From Algivirga pacifica (GTDB lineage: Bacteria; Bacteroidota; Bacteroidia; Cytophagales; Flammeovirgaceae): 64,000 bases of DNA. Location: positions 62,001 through 126,000 of the forward strand of contig NZ_BAABJX010000062.1 of NCBI RefSeq assembly GCF_039543525.1, in the 5' to 3' direction. The position numbers were made by a program, and so were the translations under genes. Shown here one piece after another: positions 9,140 through 18,340 of this stretch. Position 1 is the first letter of the stretch. Every line of letters begins with the position of its first letter. The notes under the pieces are model-generated. The model worked only from the letters and a program-made list of their open reading frames with translations. It made no database searches and was not told the DNA's origin.

Positions 9140-9268
9140 ATGATGTTTAGTTGAGCTTCGCTCGTTCATAGTGTTTAGTTGTTTTTTTAAAATTCATTTC
9201 ATGAATTTGATACACTATTTTTCAACTAAACATCATCAACGAGCGAAGCTCAACTAAACATCATGAAC
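9140..9268. repeat. Class B mini-hairpin repeat, inverted pair
   Basis: Two copies of the module GATGTTTAGTTGAGCTTCGC plus TCGTTCAT face each other across about 45 bases, so the whole element can fold on itself. Each half contains the smaller hairpin GAGCTTCGCTC. The same module occurs at 856-905, 22529-22574 and 59065-59260. Confidence 0.85.
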
Positions 9269-9276
9269 AAAAGAGG

Positions 9277-9399
9277 CTAGTCTTCTTTCTTTTTATTGAT
9301 CTTCTTCTTGTACTTGTGATCCAAAAAGTATCCCATCAAAGGAAAAAGACTACTAGCGATCACGATGAATCCCGCGATATATACAAAATTGTTGCTCAT
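9277..9399 (-). CDS. Small single-pass membrane protein, 40 residues
   Basis: The short frame starts MSNNFVYIAGFIVIASSLFP and ends with a lysine-rich tail, KKKINKKKED. It has one hydrophobic segment (about residues 5-26) followed by a basic cytoplasmic tail, consistent with a small inner-membrane protein with its N-terminus outside. It sits alone between a repeat and the terminator of the penicillin-binding protein gene. Evidence that it is real is its hydrophobic/charged layout and a clean start and stop in an otherwise unexplained gap. Function is unknown. Confidence 0.6.
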   Translation of the reverse strand: MSNNFVYIAGFIVIASSLFPLMGYFLDHKYKKKINKKKED

Positions 9400-9502
9400 A
9401 ATATTTTATAGAAAGAATATTCAGGAATAGATATACACCTTGATTATGGAACAAAGGTCTACCATTTTTGTTTGATTTCCAAGGTGGTAGATATTCTCCA
9501 AT

Positions 9503-9535
9503 AAAAAAGGCCTCCATATATTTTGGAGACCTTTT
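9503..9535 (-). terminator. Terminator of the penicillin-binding protein gene
   Basis: On the minus strand AAAAGG-t-CTCCA pairs with TGGAG-g-CCTTTTTT around a loop of about seven bases, giving a stem with a symmetrical internal mismatch and a T run. It lies about 25 bases after the stop codon of the gene at 9560-12013. Confidence 0.75.
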
Positions 9536-9540
9536 ATCTA

Positions 9541-9562
9541 TTACTTTTTACCTTATACCTTA
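9541..9562. repeat. Heptad array (AAGGTAT/AAAGTAA units) starting at a stop codon
   Basis: Read on the minus strand, TAAGGTATAAGGTAAAAAGT begins with the TAA stop codon of the penicillin-binding protein. It is about three 7-base units of the AAGGTAA type also seen at 25794-25880, 46929-46968 and 56704-56751. Confidence 0.65.
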
Positions 9563-12013
9563 CAAAGCTTCCTCTTCCATATTGTCCATATAAGGAAGAA
9601 TATCGGTAGAGTCGTTTTCCATTCCTTCTTCAGGCATGTTTAATTCATCACAATTGAGGTTAATGTCAATTGGTTGAGAAGGCTCAGGGAAATACCCTCT
9701 GGAGTAATTCAACTCTTTACATAGATCCTCATCAGCATAGACTTTTTCCATAAACTCGGCGTACTGTGGCATTGCCAAGCGTGCACCTTGTCCGTAGCGA
9801 ATGCTTCTAAAGTGAATGCTTCGGTCCTCGGCACCTACCCAAGTACCAGCGACAAGGTCTTTGGTAATTCCCATAAACCAACCATCAGAGTAGTTGGCAG
9901 TAGTACCGGTTTTTCCACCTACATGGAAGTTCTCACCCGTTTTTTGATCTCTCTTGAAGTTATAGCGTGTAAGACCTAAAGAAGTACCACCACTTTCTTC
10001 GTTGGAGCCTCTCAGCATATAAGTCATTAACCAAGCCGTTTTTTCGCTCAAACTTTCCTTGGTCATAGGTGTAAACTCTTTCAGGATTCTTCCGTCTTTA
10101 TCCTCAATACGCGTAATGAATAAAGGCTTGGTCCAAGTACCTTTATTGACAAACGTACCATAAGCTGATACCATTTCGTAAACGGATACATCTTCAGTTC
10201 CCAAACATAGGGAAGGTACAGCTGCAATTGGTTTTACATCGTATCCTGTTTTTCCTCTGGCAATTTCTTCTTCGCTAAGGTAGCGTTCAAATAGCTCATT
10301 TCTGATTTCCTTGAAACCAAACTTGTCTCTGGCATAATGTGCTAGTTTGGTTGGAGTAAGTTGTTTTACCAGATAGGCCGCAGCAGTGTTAACAGAGCGT
10401 CCCATGGCTTGACGAAGTGTCATAGTCTCTCCAGAGTAGTCAATCGCATTCTTAGGAGTCCAGCGGTCTTCGATTACATTCCCTTCCTCATCAACTTTAG
10501 TCACAGGGAAAGAAATTGGAGCATCCAAGATTGGAGTACAAGGCGTAAACTTGTCTTCCAAGGCAGCCGAATAAAGCATTGGCTTAAATGTAGAACCAGG
10601 TTGACGATAACTTTGTCTTACGTGATCATACTTGAAGTACTTAAAGTTGATCCCCCCTACCCAAGCTTTGATTTGTCCATTGTAAGGATCCATGGCCATA
10701 AAACCGGTATGCAAGAAGTGTTTGTAGTAAGCCAAAGAGTCCATCGAACTCATCACAGTATCTTTCTCATAATTTTCATTATCCCAAGTAAAGATACGCA
10801 TCTTCTTTTTTCGAGAGAGTTCTTTGGTGATAGCATTTTCATCGTCACCATATTGCTTTCGAAGGTTACGGAACACTTCAGTTCGTCGAATGGCAGTTTC
10901 CAGGAATCCTTCAATTTCTTCTCCTTCACGGTCGATCCAAGGATTTCCTTGTCCTTTCCAGTGTTCAGAGAAGAGTTTTTGTTGTCCTTTCATATGACCT
11001 TCCACTGTTTCTTCTGCGTAGCGTTGCATACGAGAGTCTATGGTGGTATAGATCTTTAGTCCATCTGCAAAAAGGTCATATCCTTGTAGTTCCGGGCTGT
11101 TTCTGAAAAGGTGAAGAAGCTCTCGCTTTACTTCAGCTCTAAAGTAAGCGGCCAATCCTTTGTTGTGACTTTCTACCTCATATTGCAGTTCCATAGGAAT
11201 GCTCTGCATAGAGTCTAGATCGTTAAGGGTAACATCATATTGCTCCTCTAACATTAGACGATCGTGGTATTTCTTCATTTGGGCAATCACCTTATTACGC
11301 ACATATTCGGCACGTTCAGGGTGTCGCTTAGGGTTGTAAAAGGAAGGCGCCTGAAGAATACCGACTAATGTTGCCGCCTGAGGAATCGTCAAAGCTTCTG
11401 GGGTTGTATCGAAATATGTTTTTGAAGCTACTTGAATACCAAAAGCATTACTGCCAAAGTCAACGGTATTCAAGTACATCACCATAATTTCTTTCTTGGT
11501 ATAAGAACGCTCAAGTTCCAGGGCCAAGATCCACTCCTTAAACTTATTAATCACCAATCCGAGAAACTTTACATCAGATAGCTTTCCTTTTAGGTCATCT
11601 GAGCGTCTGGTGTTAAAAAGGTTTTTCGCAAGCTGCTGTGTAAGCGTACTGGAACCACGACTTTTTCCTTTCAGTAAAGAGTAAGGAACAGCGAGGGTTG
11701 CTTTAAAATCAATACCACTATGCTCATCAAAACGAATATCCTCTGATGCGTAAAGGGCGTTGATTAGGTTAGGGGATAGATCTTCGTAGGTTACGTTGGT
11801 ACGGTTCTCACGGAAGTATTTACCCAAAAGGACACCATCAGCTGAGTATAGCTCAGAAGCCAGTTGTGTTTCTGGATTCTCCAGTACACTTGGATCTGGC
11901 AGCCCTCCATATAGATTGCCCCAGTTATATTTTAATGATAAAGCAAATACAAATACACCGGCTACTCCTATAGCAAAGAGTACCCATAGTGTTTTGATAA
12001 TCTTAGAATACAT
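9560..12013 (-). CDS. Class A penicillin-binding protein (transglycosylase/transpeptidase, PBP1A type)
   Basis: The 817-residue bifunctional enzyme polymerises and cross-links peptidoglycan in the periplasm. An N-terminal signal anchor (about 6-28) is followed by the GT51 glycosyltransferase with EDIRFDEHSG (91-100, catalytic Glu91) and SSTLTQQLAKN (121-131). The transpeptidase has all three active-site motifs: STFK (Ser474, Lys477), SVN (540-542) and KTGTT (701-705). A short acidic tail (MEEEAL) ends the protein. It lies downstream of sprE on the same strand, 153 bases apart. The enzyme should be active and beta-lactam sensitive. Confidence 0.95.
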   Translation of the reverse strand: MYSKIIKTLWVLFAIGVAGVFVFALSLKYNWGNLYGGLPDPSVLENPETQLASELYSADGVLLGKYFRENRTNVTYEDLSPNLINALYASEDIRFDEHSGIDFKATLAVPYSLLKGKSRGSSTLTQQLAKNLFNTRRSDDLKGKLSDVKFLGLVINKFKEWILALELERSYTKKEIMVMYLNTVDFGSNAFGIQVASKTYFDTTPEALTIPQAATLVGILQAPSFYNPKRHPERAEYVRNKVIAQMKKYHDRLMLEEQYDVTLNDLDSMQSIPMELQYEVESHNKGLAAYFRAEVKRELLHLFRNSPELQGYDLFADGLKIYTTIDSRMQRYAEETVEGHMKGQQKLFSEHWKGQGNPWIDREGEEIEGFLETAIRRTEVFRNLRKQYGDDENAITKELSRKKKMRIFTWDNENYEKDTVMSSMDSLAYYKHFLHTGFMAMDPYNGQIKAWVGGINFKYFKYDHVRQSYRQPGSTFKPMLYSAALEDKFTPCTPILDAPISFPVTKVDEEGNVIEDRWTPKNAIDYSGETMTLRQAMGRSVNTAAAYLVKQLTPTKLAHYARDKFGFKEIRNELFERYLSEEEIARGKTGYDVKPIAAVPSLCLGTEDVSVYEMVSAYGTFVNKGTWTKPLFITRIEDKDGRILKEFTPMTKESLSEKTAWLMTYMLRGSNEESGGTSLGLTRYNFKRDQKTGENFHVGGKTGTTANYSDGWFMGITKDLVAGTWVGAEDRSIHFRSIRYGQGARLAMPQYAEFMEKVYADEDLCKELNYSRGYFPEPSQPIDINLNCDELNMPEEGMENDSTDILPYMDNMEEEAL

Positions 12014-12166
12014 ACAATTGGTTGGTTATGATCACCATGAAAAATGAGGTGGTTTATACGCTCCTCAAGAACATAAATTATGCAAATCAATGATTTATGT
12101 AAGAGAAATACCACTAAAAAATCATAAAAGTTATATTCGATAAGGGTGCCCTTTGCAAGGGCATCC

Positions 12167-14377
12167 TTATTTCTTTTCTTTTCTACCAGGAATCCTCGCA
12201 TCTATACCTCCATCAGGAATCAGCTCAAGCATCTCTTTGGCTCTAGGAGCAAATTCACTCTCAGGGAACTTATGCAAGAATACGTCAATAGCGTCTTTAT
12301 ATTCTTTATAGGTAACGGCTGTTTTTGCAGCGACTAATACCCTTAGCATACCAACCTTATCCTGTAAGCGGTTTTTGGGGTACTGATAGTCGATTTCATC
12401 CAGATATACCAGAGCATTGTTATAGTTTCCGTTATTATAGAGCTTATAAGCCATTTGGTATTTTTTCTCTACGACCTTGTTCAATAAGTTATTCTGATAT
12501 ACATAATCAGGATTGACAAGAATCTTGGCATAGAAAGACTCTGGGTATTGTTCGATCAATAGTTGCTTGTAGATCTCAGGGTTACAAGCTTCTTCTGGAC
12601 AAGAAGTGTATAAAGTATAGATCATTTCTGGAGTATACTCGTGTGCCGGAAGCTCATCAATCAACCGTTGACCATTACTTTGTGCCAAGAAAAAGTCTTC
12701 TATTTTATAAAGATATACTTTAGAAAGATTAAACAGGGCATCCCCCAGTTTTTCACGAATCTTACTGAGGTCAGCTTCTGAATGAGGAATCTCACTTCGA
12801 CGTTCGTCCACACTTTTAATACTGGCGAACAAGTCACTTTTTTGTGCTTTTTCTTTTTCTTCTTGCGCTTTTAGCTGTGCTTGTAATCCTTTTTGCTCAG
12901 GTATAACACTTTGCTTTCTCGATCTTCTCCAGTTGTCTTCCAAAGGGCGGCTTCCCCAAGTTCTTAGGAATTGAGAAGAACCCGCAACGGTTGCATTGGG
13001 GTTGTAGAAGTACCAAGAGTTACTGTTATCTCTATTAGTGGTGACAGTATTCTGAGCGAGATTCAATGTTTTACGTTGTTCATTGATCTTTTTAAACGCT
13101 TCCTTTTCAATGATTGCATCTTTCTCCTGAGCCATTTCAGCCCTAAAAACGGAATCGCGTTCTTCCTCGTTCATTGCCGAAAGGGACAATAGACGATCTT
13201 GTTCCCGAATAATTTTAGTGTATTTGGCTAAGTCTTTTAGGTAATCAGCCCTTTTGGCAATCATTTCATAATGATGCATGTCTTCAGGAAGTAGTTTCAT
13301 AGCGCTGTCATAATAAGCAGCCGCTTTTTCATAGTCCCCAATGTCTTCATAGTAAATCTTTCCCGACATTAGGTAGGAGTACCCTTTTTGCACTTTGTCC
13401 TTGGTGCTTATTTGGATAGATTCATTTAGGTCTTTTAAAGCTTGATCTGTATCAGGTCGGCGCATTTCTATGGCAGCCATCTGATAGTAGATACGGTCTC
13501 TAAGGTCCCAGTTCTTAAGGTCTTTCAGCTCTTTTTGAAAGTACTTGCTCAGTTTTTTGTTCTCTTTGGTATTGGAGAGGTTAATAGGTTGGGTCACCTT
13601 GGCATTAAGTGCTGCCAAAAACTCCATTTCATAGTTGGTGTTGATCTTGGAAGCTTTGGCAAAGAACTGATGCGCTTTTTCCATACCATCAATTCGTTTG
13701 TGCATTTGTCCCAAGATGAAGTAATAACGCGCCCTTAAGGTTCTATTCTTCTCTAATGGAGGAACAAGGGAAAGGTGGGCGATAGCATTGGGGTAATCAC
13801 GTTGTATTTTATAGTACTGAGCCATCGTCAGGTGATAAACCTTGGCATTTTCATCATTAAAAGGAGCGGAATCCTCATTGATAGCCTGTTTGATCACTTG
13901 CATGTTCTTAAGTTCATTCTTTTCTACGAACAGGCGCATCATCCATACCAAAGCTTCATGACGAGAGTTAGCGTCATCATTGTTGGCAAAAACATACTTA
14001 TAGGTATCCAGGGCATTCTCATAGTCTTGACGATATAGACGAGTGCGCCCAATTAAGTTGTAGCAGTTATCTACATACTGGCTACTTTTATGCCATTTGA
14101 TCGGTAAAGAAGCCTTCTTGATGATATACTCAAATTGTTCACGATAAGCATTGGTCTTAGTAGAGTCAATAGGATCAAAGATATTAAGAACACCATTGTA
14201 ATCATCTTGTATGCTTTCAGCCATTTTTTGCTCCACTTCTTCCATTTTTTCTTTAGCCAGAAAGTAGGCATTAAAGCGGGAGGTCGCGTCATGGTAGAAC
14301 TGGCATCCTGATAACAGGATACTCAATAAGGTAAACCATACCCAATGGATTTTCGTGGAATAGTGTTTGTATGCCAT
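12167..14377 (-). CDS. sprE: SprE/PorW-family TPR lipoprotein of type IX secretion and gliding
   Basis: The 736-residue protein has a lipoprotein signal (SILLSGC, Cys25) and many TPR-like helical repeats (about 60-430 and 560-730). A conserved middle segment at about residues 455-490 contains WYFYNPNA, followed by FLRTWGSRPLEDNWRRS, which is characteristic of the SprE (Flavobacterium) and PorW (Porphyromonas) proteins. Known members are outer-membrane or periplasmic lipoproteins needed for T9SS export and, in gliders, for motility. At 736 residues it is somewhat shorter than F. johnsoniae SprE. The protease at 43976-46402 is a likely T9SS substrate. The family call rests on the middle segment plus overall layout. 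Confidence 0.85.
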   Translation of the reverse strand: MAYKHYSTKIHWVWFTLLSILLSGCQFYHDATSRFNAYFLAKEKMEEVEQKMAESIQDDYNGVLNIFDPIDSTKTNAYREQFEYIIKKASLPIKWHKSSQYVDNCYNLIGRTRLYRQDYENALDTYKYVFANNDDANSRHEALVWMMRLFVEKNELKNMQVIKQAINEDSAPFNDENAKVYHLTMAQYYKIQRDYPNAIAHLSLVPPLEKNRTLRARYYFILGQMHKRIDGMEKAHQFFAKASKINTNYEMEFLAALNAKVTQPINLSNTKENKKLSKYFQKELKDLKNWDLRDRIYYQMAAIEMRRPDTDQALKDLNESIQISTKDKVQKGYSYLMSGKIYYEDIGDYEKAAAYYDSAMKLLPEDMHHYEMIAKRADYLKDLAKYTKIIREQDRLLSLSAMNEEERDSVFRAEMAQEKDAIIEKEAFKKINEQRKTLNLAQNTVTTNRDNSNSWYFYNPNATVAGSSQFLRTWGSRPLEDNWRRSRKQSVIPEQKGLQAQLKAQEEKEKAQKSDLFASIKSVDERRSEIPHSEADLSKIREKLGDALFNLSKVYLYKIEDFFLAQSNGQRLIDELPAHEYTPEMIYTLYTSCPEEACNPEIYKQLLIEQYPESFYAKILVNPDYVYQNNLLNKVVEKKYQMAYKLYNNGNYNNALVYLDEIDYQYPKNRLQDKVGMLRVLVAAKTAVTYKEYKDAIDVFLHKFPESEFAPRAKEMLELIPDGGIDARIPGRKEKK

Positions 14378-14679
14378 GTATACTTAGGTTCGTGAAGTTC
14401 TCAACGATTTTCAGCGCTTGTTCGGAACAGTGATTAGAGAGGTTTTCTTTCTCAATCAGTATTCCAAAGAAGCTCTCGACCTTAAAATTAAGGATAAAGA
14501 AGCAGATTCTCAGTGGAGAATGCCTGAGAAAATATAATTTTATCTATAAATGTGAAAAAAAAATAGAATTACTTTAATTTGTAATACCTACTTGCCTTAG
14601 GGCGACGTTTACTTACAGGGAATGCGTGTATAAGGGGACTGGAATATGAATCACCTTGTATGGAATTATAGAAAGAGAC

Positions 14680-15534
14680 ATGAAACAGAAAAGGACCTTA
14701 TCAAGCTTCTTGTCATCCAAGAGAATATTGGAGATCAAGGATGCAGAGTCATTAGCAGAGAAACATCGATATGATTTTACTTATTCCAAGCTGGTTGTTT
14801 TGCTGGGAGGGGTGTTTATTGCATTGTTTCTGTTTAGCCTGTTCCTGGCTAAGACATTGTTGGTGAGTTTATTTGATCCAGCATATGAGAATCAACAATT
14901 AGTATTGCGTTTGAGTACGTTATCTACTGCAGTGGACTCCTTAGAAAAAGCAGCGCTGGATAAAGACATATATATTCAAAATATTCAGGATATCATCGAT
15001 GGGAAGGTGGACGAAACAGGAGTGCAGTCCAAAGAAGGGACAGCAGCAACGATACAGTCGTCTTCAAATAACTTGATGGAAATCAGTGCTGCAGATTCTT
15101 CATTTAGAAATGAGTTTACAAAAGTAGAGAGTGCTAATAGTGTAGAGAAGCAGATTTCAGAGAATGTGTTTTTCTTTCCACCAATTAACGGAGTGATCTC
15201 CAAGGAATTTAATATTGTAGAACGTCATTTCGGCACAGACCTTGTTGCAAAGGCAAATGAACCCATTAAGTCTGTGGCAGATGGTACCGTCATCCTATCC
15301 TCCTGGACACAGGACTCAGGATATGTGATAGGCGTACAACATAAAAATGAGATCATATCGTTCTATAAGCATAACTCTACCTTATTGAAAAAAGTGGGAG
15401 AAAGAGTAAGGGCAGGTGATATCATTGCTATTATTGGAAATAGTGGAGAGTTAACAGATGGCCCTCACTTGCATTTTGAGATTTGGTACAAAGGGTCACC
15501 GGCAAATCCTGCAAACTTTATTGCATTTGATTAA
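14680..15534 (+). CDS. M23 family metallopeptidase, membrane anchored
   Basis: With the start at the ATG 14680 (preceded by AAAGAGAC) the protein has 284 residues; an in-frame ATG at 14656 would add eight. It has a cytoplasmic tail, one transmembrane helix (about 38-62), a coiled-coil stretch, and a C-terminal LytM/M23 domain. The zinc and catalytic residues are all present: HFGTD supplies His and Asp, then FYKHN, then HLHFE. It is therefore likely an active peptidoglycan endopeptidase rather than a degenerate activator. It is followed 63 bases later by bactofilin, the standard Bacteroidota pair, in which bactofilin filaments localise the M23 enzyme for cell-shape control. Confidence 0.9.
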   Translation: MKQKRTLSSFLSSKRILEIKDAESLAEKHRYDFTYSKLVVLLGGVFIALFLFSLFLAKTLLVSLFDPAYENQQLVLRLSTLSTAVDSLEKAALDKDIYIQNIQDIIDGKVDETGVQSKEGTAATIQSSSNNLMEISAADSSFRNEFTKVESANSVEKQISENVFFFPPINGVISKEFNIVERHFGTDLVAKANEPIKSVADGTVILSSWTQDSGYVIGVQHKNEIISFYKHNSTLLKKVGERVRAGDIIAIIGNSGELTDGPHLHFEIWYKGSPANPANFIAFD

Positions 15535-15597
15535 TTAGGAAGGTTCGAGAACCCACATTATACAAGAATTAAGTTATTAAGGTAAAAGCATATAGAT

Positions 15598-16044
15598 ATG
15601 AGCCTTTTTGGAAATAAAACTGAAAAACAAGTCAACGAAGAAGTTCAAATGAATAATTCAACAAACAACGTCGCAAAAGGAACGACCATCAAGGGAGACA
15701 TCGAAACATTTGGTAACTTCCGCCTGGATGGTAACCTAATTGGTAATATTCAGTCCAAGTCTAGAGTAGTAGTAGGAAAAGAAGCTAAGCTAGAAGGAAA
15801 CCTTTATGCACAGAGTGCAGAAATTGAGGGAGAGATTGAAGGTGTTTTGGAGATCACAGAGTCTTTGGTGTTGCGTTCTACCGCTGTGATTAACGGTGAT
15901 ATCATTACTAACAAGTTGACGATTGATCCAGGGGCACAGTTTAATGGTAAGTGTCGTATGGGAGAGTCTGTGACGAAGAATGACCATAAACCAGTAAAGC
16001 AAGTTGAAAAAGGAGGAGCAAAACCAACGTCCGCAGCCGTTTAA
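15598..16044 (+). CDS. Bactofilin
   Basis: The 148-residue protein has a disordered N-terminus (about 1-25), a bactofilin (DUF583) right-handed beta-helix (about 25-125, with repeats such as GDIETFGNFRLDGNLIGN and EGEIEGVLEI), and a disordered basic tail. Bactofilins polymerise without nucleotide on the inner face of the membrane and act in cell shape with M23 peptidases, matching the gene upstream. Its 3' end overlaps the next frame (atpZ) by about 40 bases. Confidence 0.93.
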   Translation: MSLFGNKTEKQVNEEVQMNNSTNNVAKGTTIKGDIETFGNFRLDGNLIGNIQSKSRVVVGKEAKLEGNLYAQSAEIEGEIEGVLEITESLVLRSTAVINGDIITNKLTIDPGAQFNGKCRMGESVTKNDHKPVKQVEKGGAKPTSAAV

Positions 16045-16285
16045 GAAACAGGTCAAGCGTTATAATCTCTTTATGCGTTACATTTCTGTGAGTATGGAAA
16101 TGATTGTAACGCTGTTGTTGTGTGCTTGGGCAGGTAGAGCCTTGGATGATTGGCAGCAAACGGATAAGCCTTATTATACGATAGGGTTGACCTTGTTTGG
16201 ACTGTTTGCCTCCATGTATCAATTGCTTAAAGGCCTTAGTAATATCAATAGAGATAAAAACAAGCCGCCTTCTCCTAAAAAATAA
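16004..16285 (+). CDS. AtpZ/AtpI family ATP synthase-associated membrane protein
   Basis: The small protein has two transmembrane helices (about 30-48 and 57-77) around AGRALDDW, the pattern of AtpZ/AtpI proteins that help assemble the c-ring or carry Mg2+/Ca2+. An in-frame stop lies three codons before 16004, so the only starts are TTG at 16004 (93 residues, overlapping bactofilin) or ATG at 16073 (70 residues). The longer form keeps a PFKKQVKRYNLFMRY segment that looks like a normal N-terminus, so it is preferred with modest confidence. It may be translationally coupled to bactofilin. Confidence 0.75.
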   Translation: MKKEEQNQRPQPFKKQVKRYNLFMRYISVSMEMIVTLLLCAWAGRALDDWQQTDKPYYTIGLTLFGLFASMYQLLKGLSNINRDKNKPPSPKK

Positions 16286-16298
16286 AGACACAAAAAGC

Positions 16299-16344
16299 AT
16301 GAGTCATCCTGTATTGATATTTAAGGAATGACTCATGTTTTTTT
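16299..16344 (+). terminator. Terminator after atpZ
   Basis: CATGAGTCAT (16299-16308) pairs with ATGACTCATG (16328-16337) and is followed by seven T. The loop is about 19 bases. A second copy of the right arm plus T-rich tail lies at about 16627-16641, after the inverted-repeat element. Confidence 0.8.
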
Positions 16345-16375
16345 GTTTAAATAGCGTCTTTATATATAAAAAAAC

Positions 16376-16512
16376 GGCCTTGAAGAATTGCCGTTAAAAT
16401 TTTTAATCGTAAAAGCGTTAAGAAAATTCCATTGTTTGAGCGTAGCGAGTTGAATACGCCATGTAATGGGTTTAGCTCTTACGATTAAAAATTAGGCAAA
16501 TTCTTCAAAGCC
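16376..16512. repeat. MITE-like inverted-repeat element containing class B motifs
   Basis: The long arms GGCCTTGAAGAATTGCC...ATTTTTAATCGTAA and TTACGATTAAAAATT...GGCAAATTCTTCAAAGCC (16376-16416 and 16475-16512) pair almost fully. The loop carries the class B motifs GAGCGTAGCGAGTTGAA and CCATGTAATGG. The element sits between the atpZ terminator and the ATP synthase promoter. It carries no coding sequence. Confidence 0.8.
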
Positions 16513-16685
16513 TTGATTTTTTTGCTTCGTTTTTTCATCAAGGAAAAAATGAAGAAGCTTATAAAGGGCTTGTGAGATAGCTATAAAGTGATGAATTACC
16601 AGAAAACTAAGTCAGTTGTTAATATGGGATGACTCATATTTTGTATTTGTTTTAGATTTAATAGTATAAAATACACTAAAATCTC

Positions 16686-16715
16686 TTTGCGTTTAGACTT
16701 TATTTATTAAGTTTG
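16686..16715 (+). promoter_or_regulatory. Promoter of the ATP synthase operon
   Basis: TTTG at 16686-16689 and TAAGTTTG at 16708-16715 are spaced by 18 bases, a full match to the Bacteroidota -33/-7 consensus. The start point would be near 16721, about 100 bases before the atpI-like gene. A small palindrome, AACCG-gtaa-CGGTT (16744-16757), lies in the leader. Confidence 0.75.
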
Positions 16716-16819
16716 CGCTCAGATTGATAAAGTATACAATTGTAACCGGTAACGGTTGAGATTGAAGCAATAAGCAACAAACATTAAAAAGGTTTAAAGA
16801 AAGGATAAGGGGGCATATT

Positions 16820-17218
16820 ATGAGTTTGAGAACGCGTTTTTTTCTGGGAGTTGCTGTATTGACCACACTATTTTTATCAGGAATTATTGTTTTGCCGACG
16901 TACAGACCAGAGTGGGTAAGTCCTTATGCAACAGGGTTGCTTATTTACAATGTAGTACTGGCAATTATATCATATGAAGTTGTAGCGTTGGGCGCTAAGG
17001 GGAATGTGATGTCTTTTTACAATTTCTTCATGGGGGCGACCACAGCAAGATTATTTATGGGTTTGGCACTTTTCTTAGCCTATTTTGTGTTAGTTCAAGA
17101 CACAAAGGCGGATCGTGTAATTTTTGCTGTAAATTTCTTCTTGCTTTATTTCTCCTTTACCGTGTTTGAAATTATTCACCTATTCTCTAAATTGCGCCAA
17201 AATTCTGTTGAAGACTAA
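16820..17218 (+). CDS. Four-helix membrane protein in the AtpI position
   Basis: The 132-residue protein has four predicted transmembrane helices (about 7-26, 38-57, 68-89 and 101-121) and no long soluble part. It opens the ATP synthase operon, nine bases before atpB. Bacteroidota usually encode a poorly conserved protein of this size here, taken to be the counterpart of AtpI (subunit I), which helps c-ring assembly. The assignment rests on position and topology; sequence similarity to known AtpI could not be tested. Confidence 0.7.
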   Translation: MSLRTRFFLGVAVLTTLFLSGIIVLPTYRPEWVSPYATGLLIYNVVLAIISYEVVALGAKGNVMSFYNFFMGATTARLFMGLALFLAYFVLVQDTKADRVIFAVNFFLLYFSFTVFEIIHLFSKLRQNSVED

Positions 17219-17227
17219 GATTAATCG

Positions 17228-18274
17228 ATGAAAAACTTAAATTTTTCGTGGCTTAGACATCTTTTGATTGGGGTGTTTGTTTTTGGAACCACTGGTTTGA
17301 TTCACGCAAAGGATGCCTCTTCCGAAGGAGAGGAGTTTAAACCTACTGAGACAATTCTTCACCACGTCTTGGATGGACACTCGTGGCACATTGCTGACTG
17401 GAAAGATGCTGAAGGACATGAGCATCACCTTTCTATTCCATTGCCAGTGATCTTGGTGACTGAAAATGGTGATTTTGATGTGTTTATGTCAAATGCATTT
17501 GATCACGGTCACAAGAAACAAGTAGGAGATAGAACCTACGCATTGGATAGCCACGATCATATTGTGGAAGAAGGAGGAATGAAGGTGTATGACTTCTCAT
17601 TGACGAAGAATGCAACTTCAATGTTGATCTCTGTAATATTGCTAATCGTTATCTTCAATCAGGTAGCAAAGGGGTATGAGACAAACAAAGGAAAAGCACC
17701 AAAAGGAGTGCAGTCATTCTTTGAGCCGATCATTGTCTTTGTGAGAGATGAAGTAGTGAAGCCTACAGTTGGAGAGAAAAAATACGAGAAGTTCTTGCCG
17801 TACCTATTGACGGTATTCTTCTTTATCTGGTTCAATAACCTATTGGGCTTGTTCCCAGGGGGAGCCAATACATCCGGAAACATTGCCTTTACAATGACAT
17901 TGGCCGTGTTTACGTTATTGATTACTAATATTAACGGAACAAAAGACTATTGGGGGCACATTTTTGCGACTCCTGGTGTTCCTAAACCATTGCTAGTAAT
18001 CATGATCCCGGTAGAGTTAATGGGTATCTTTACCAAACCAGTAGCCTTGATGCTTCGTTTGTTTGCGAACATTACGGCAGGTCACATTAGTATCTTGGCT
18101 TTCATCTCTCTAGGATTTATCCTTAAGAGTGCGGCAGTAGGAGCTATGGCTGGTTTGTTGATCGTTCCATTGTACTTTTTGGAATTGTTCGTAGCCCTTC
18201 TTCAGGCTTACATCTTCACGATGTTGACAGGTCTGTTTATCGGTATGGCCGTAGAGGAGCACGATCACCACTAA
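17228..18274 (+). CDS. atpB: ATP synthase F0 subunit a
   Basis: The 348-residue subunit forms the proton half-channels of F0. It has an N-terminal cleavable signal-like segment (ending IHA), a His-rich periplasmic region (about 45-125) and the five-helix a-subunit core. The essential stator arginine is Arg277 in LMLRLFANITAGH. The long N-terminal extension is usual for Bacteroidota subunit a. The final residues EEHDHH are also His-rich. Confidence 0.96.
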   Translation: MKNLNFSWLRHLLIGVFVFGTTGLIHAKDASSEGEEFKPTETILHHVLDGHSWHIADWKDAEGHEHHLSIPLPVILVTENGDFDVFMSNAFDHGHKKQVGDRTYALDSHDHIVEEGGMKVYDFSLTKNATSMLISVILLIVIFNQVAKGYETNKGKAPKGVQSFFEPIIVFVRDEVVKPTVGEKKYEKFLPYLLTVFFFIWFNNLLGLFPGGANTSGNIAFTMTLAVFTLLITNINGTKDYWGHIFATPGVPKPLLVIMIPVELMGIFTKPVALMLRLFANITAGHISILAFISLGFILKSAAVGAMAGLLIVPLYFLELFVALLQAYIFTMLTGLFIGMAVEEHDHH

Positions 18275-18340
18275 TAATGAATATTCGATTTACTGAATAT
18301 ATATAGTTTAATTTTTATATCACTTTAAAGTCTAAACAAC

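Noticed and set aside
10361..11059. 232-residue open frame opposite the penicillin-binding protein gene
   Set aside because: It is the antisense shadow of a fully conserved enzyme, with no recognisable motifs or upstream signals.
15541..15560. tRNA-like GGTTCGAGAACCC sequence
   Set aside because: It resembles a T-arm, but no acceptor, D or anticodon arm can be drawn around it.
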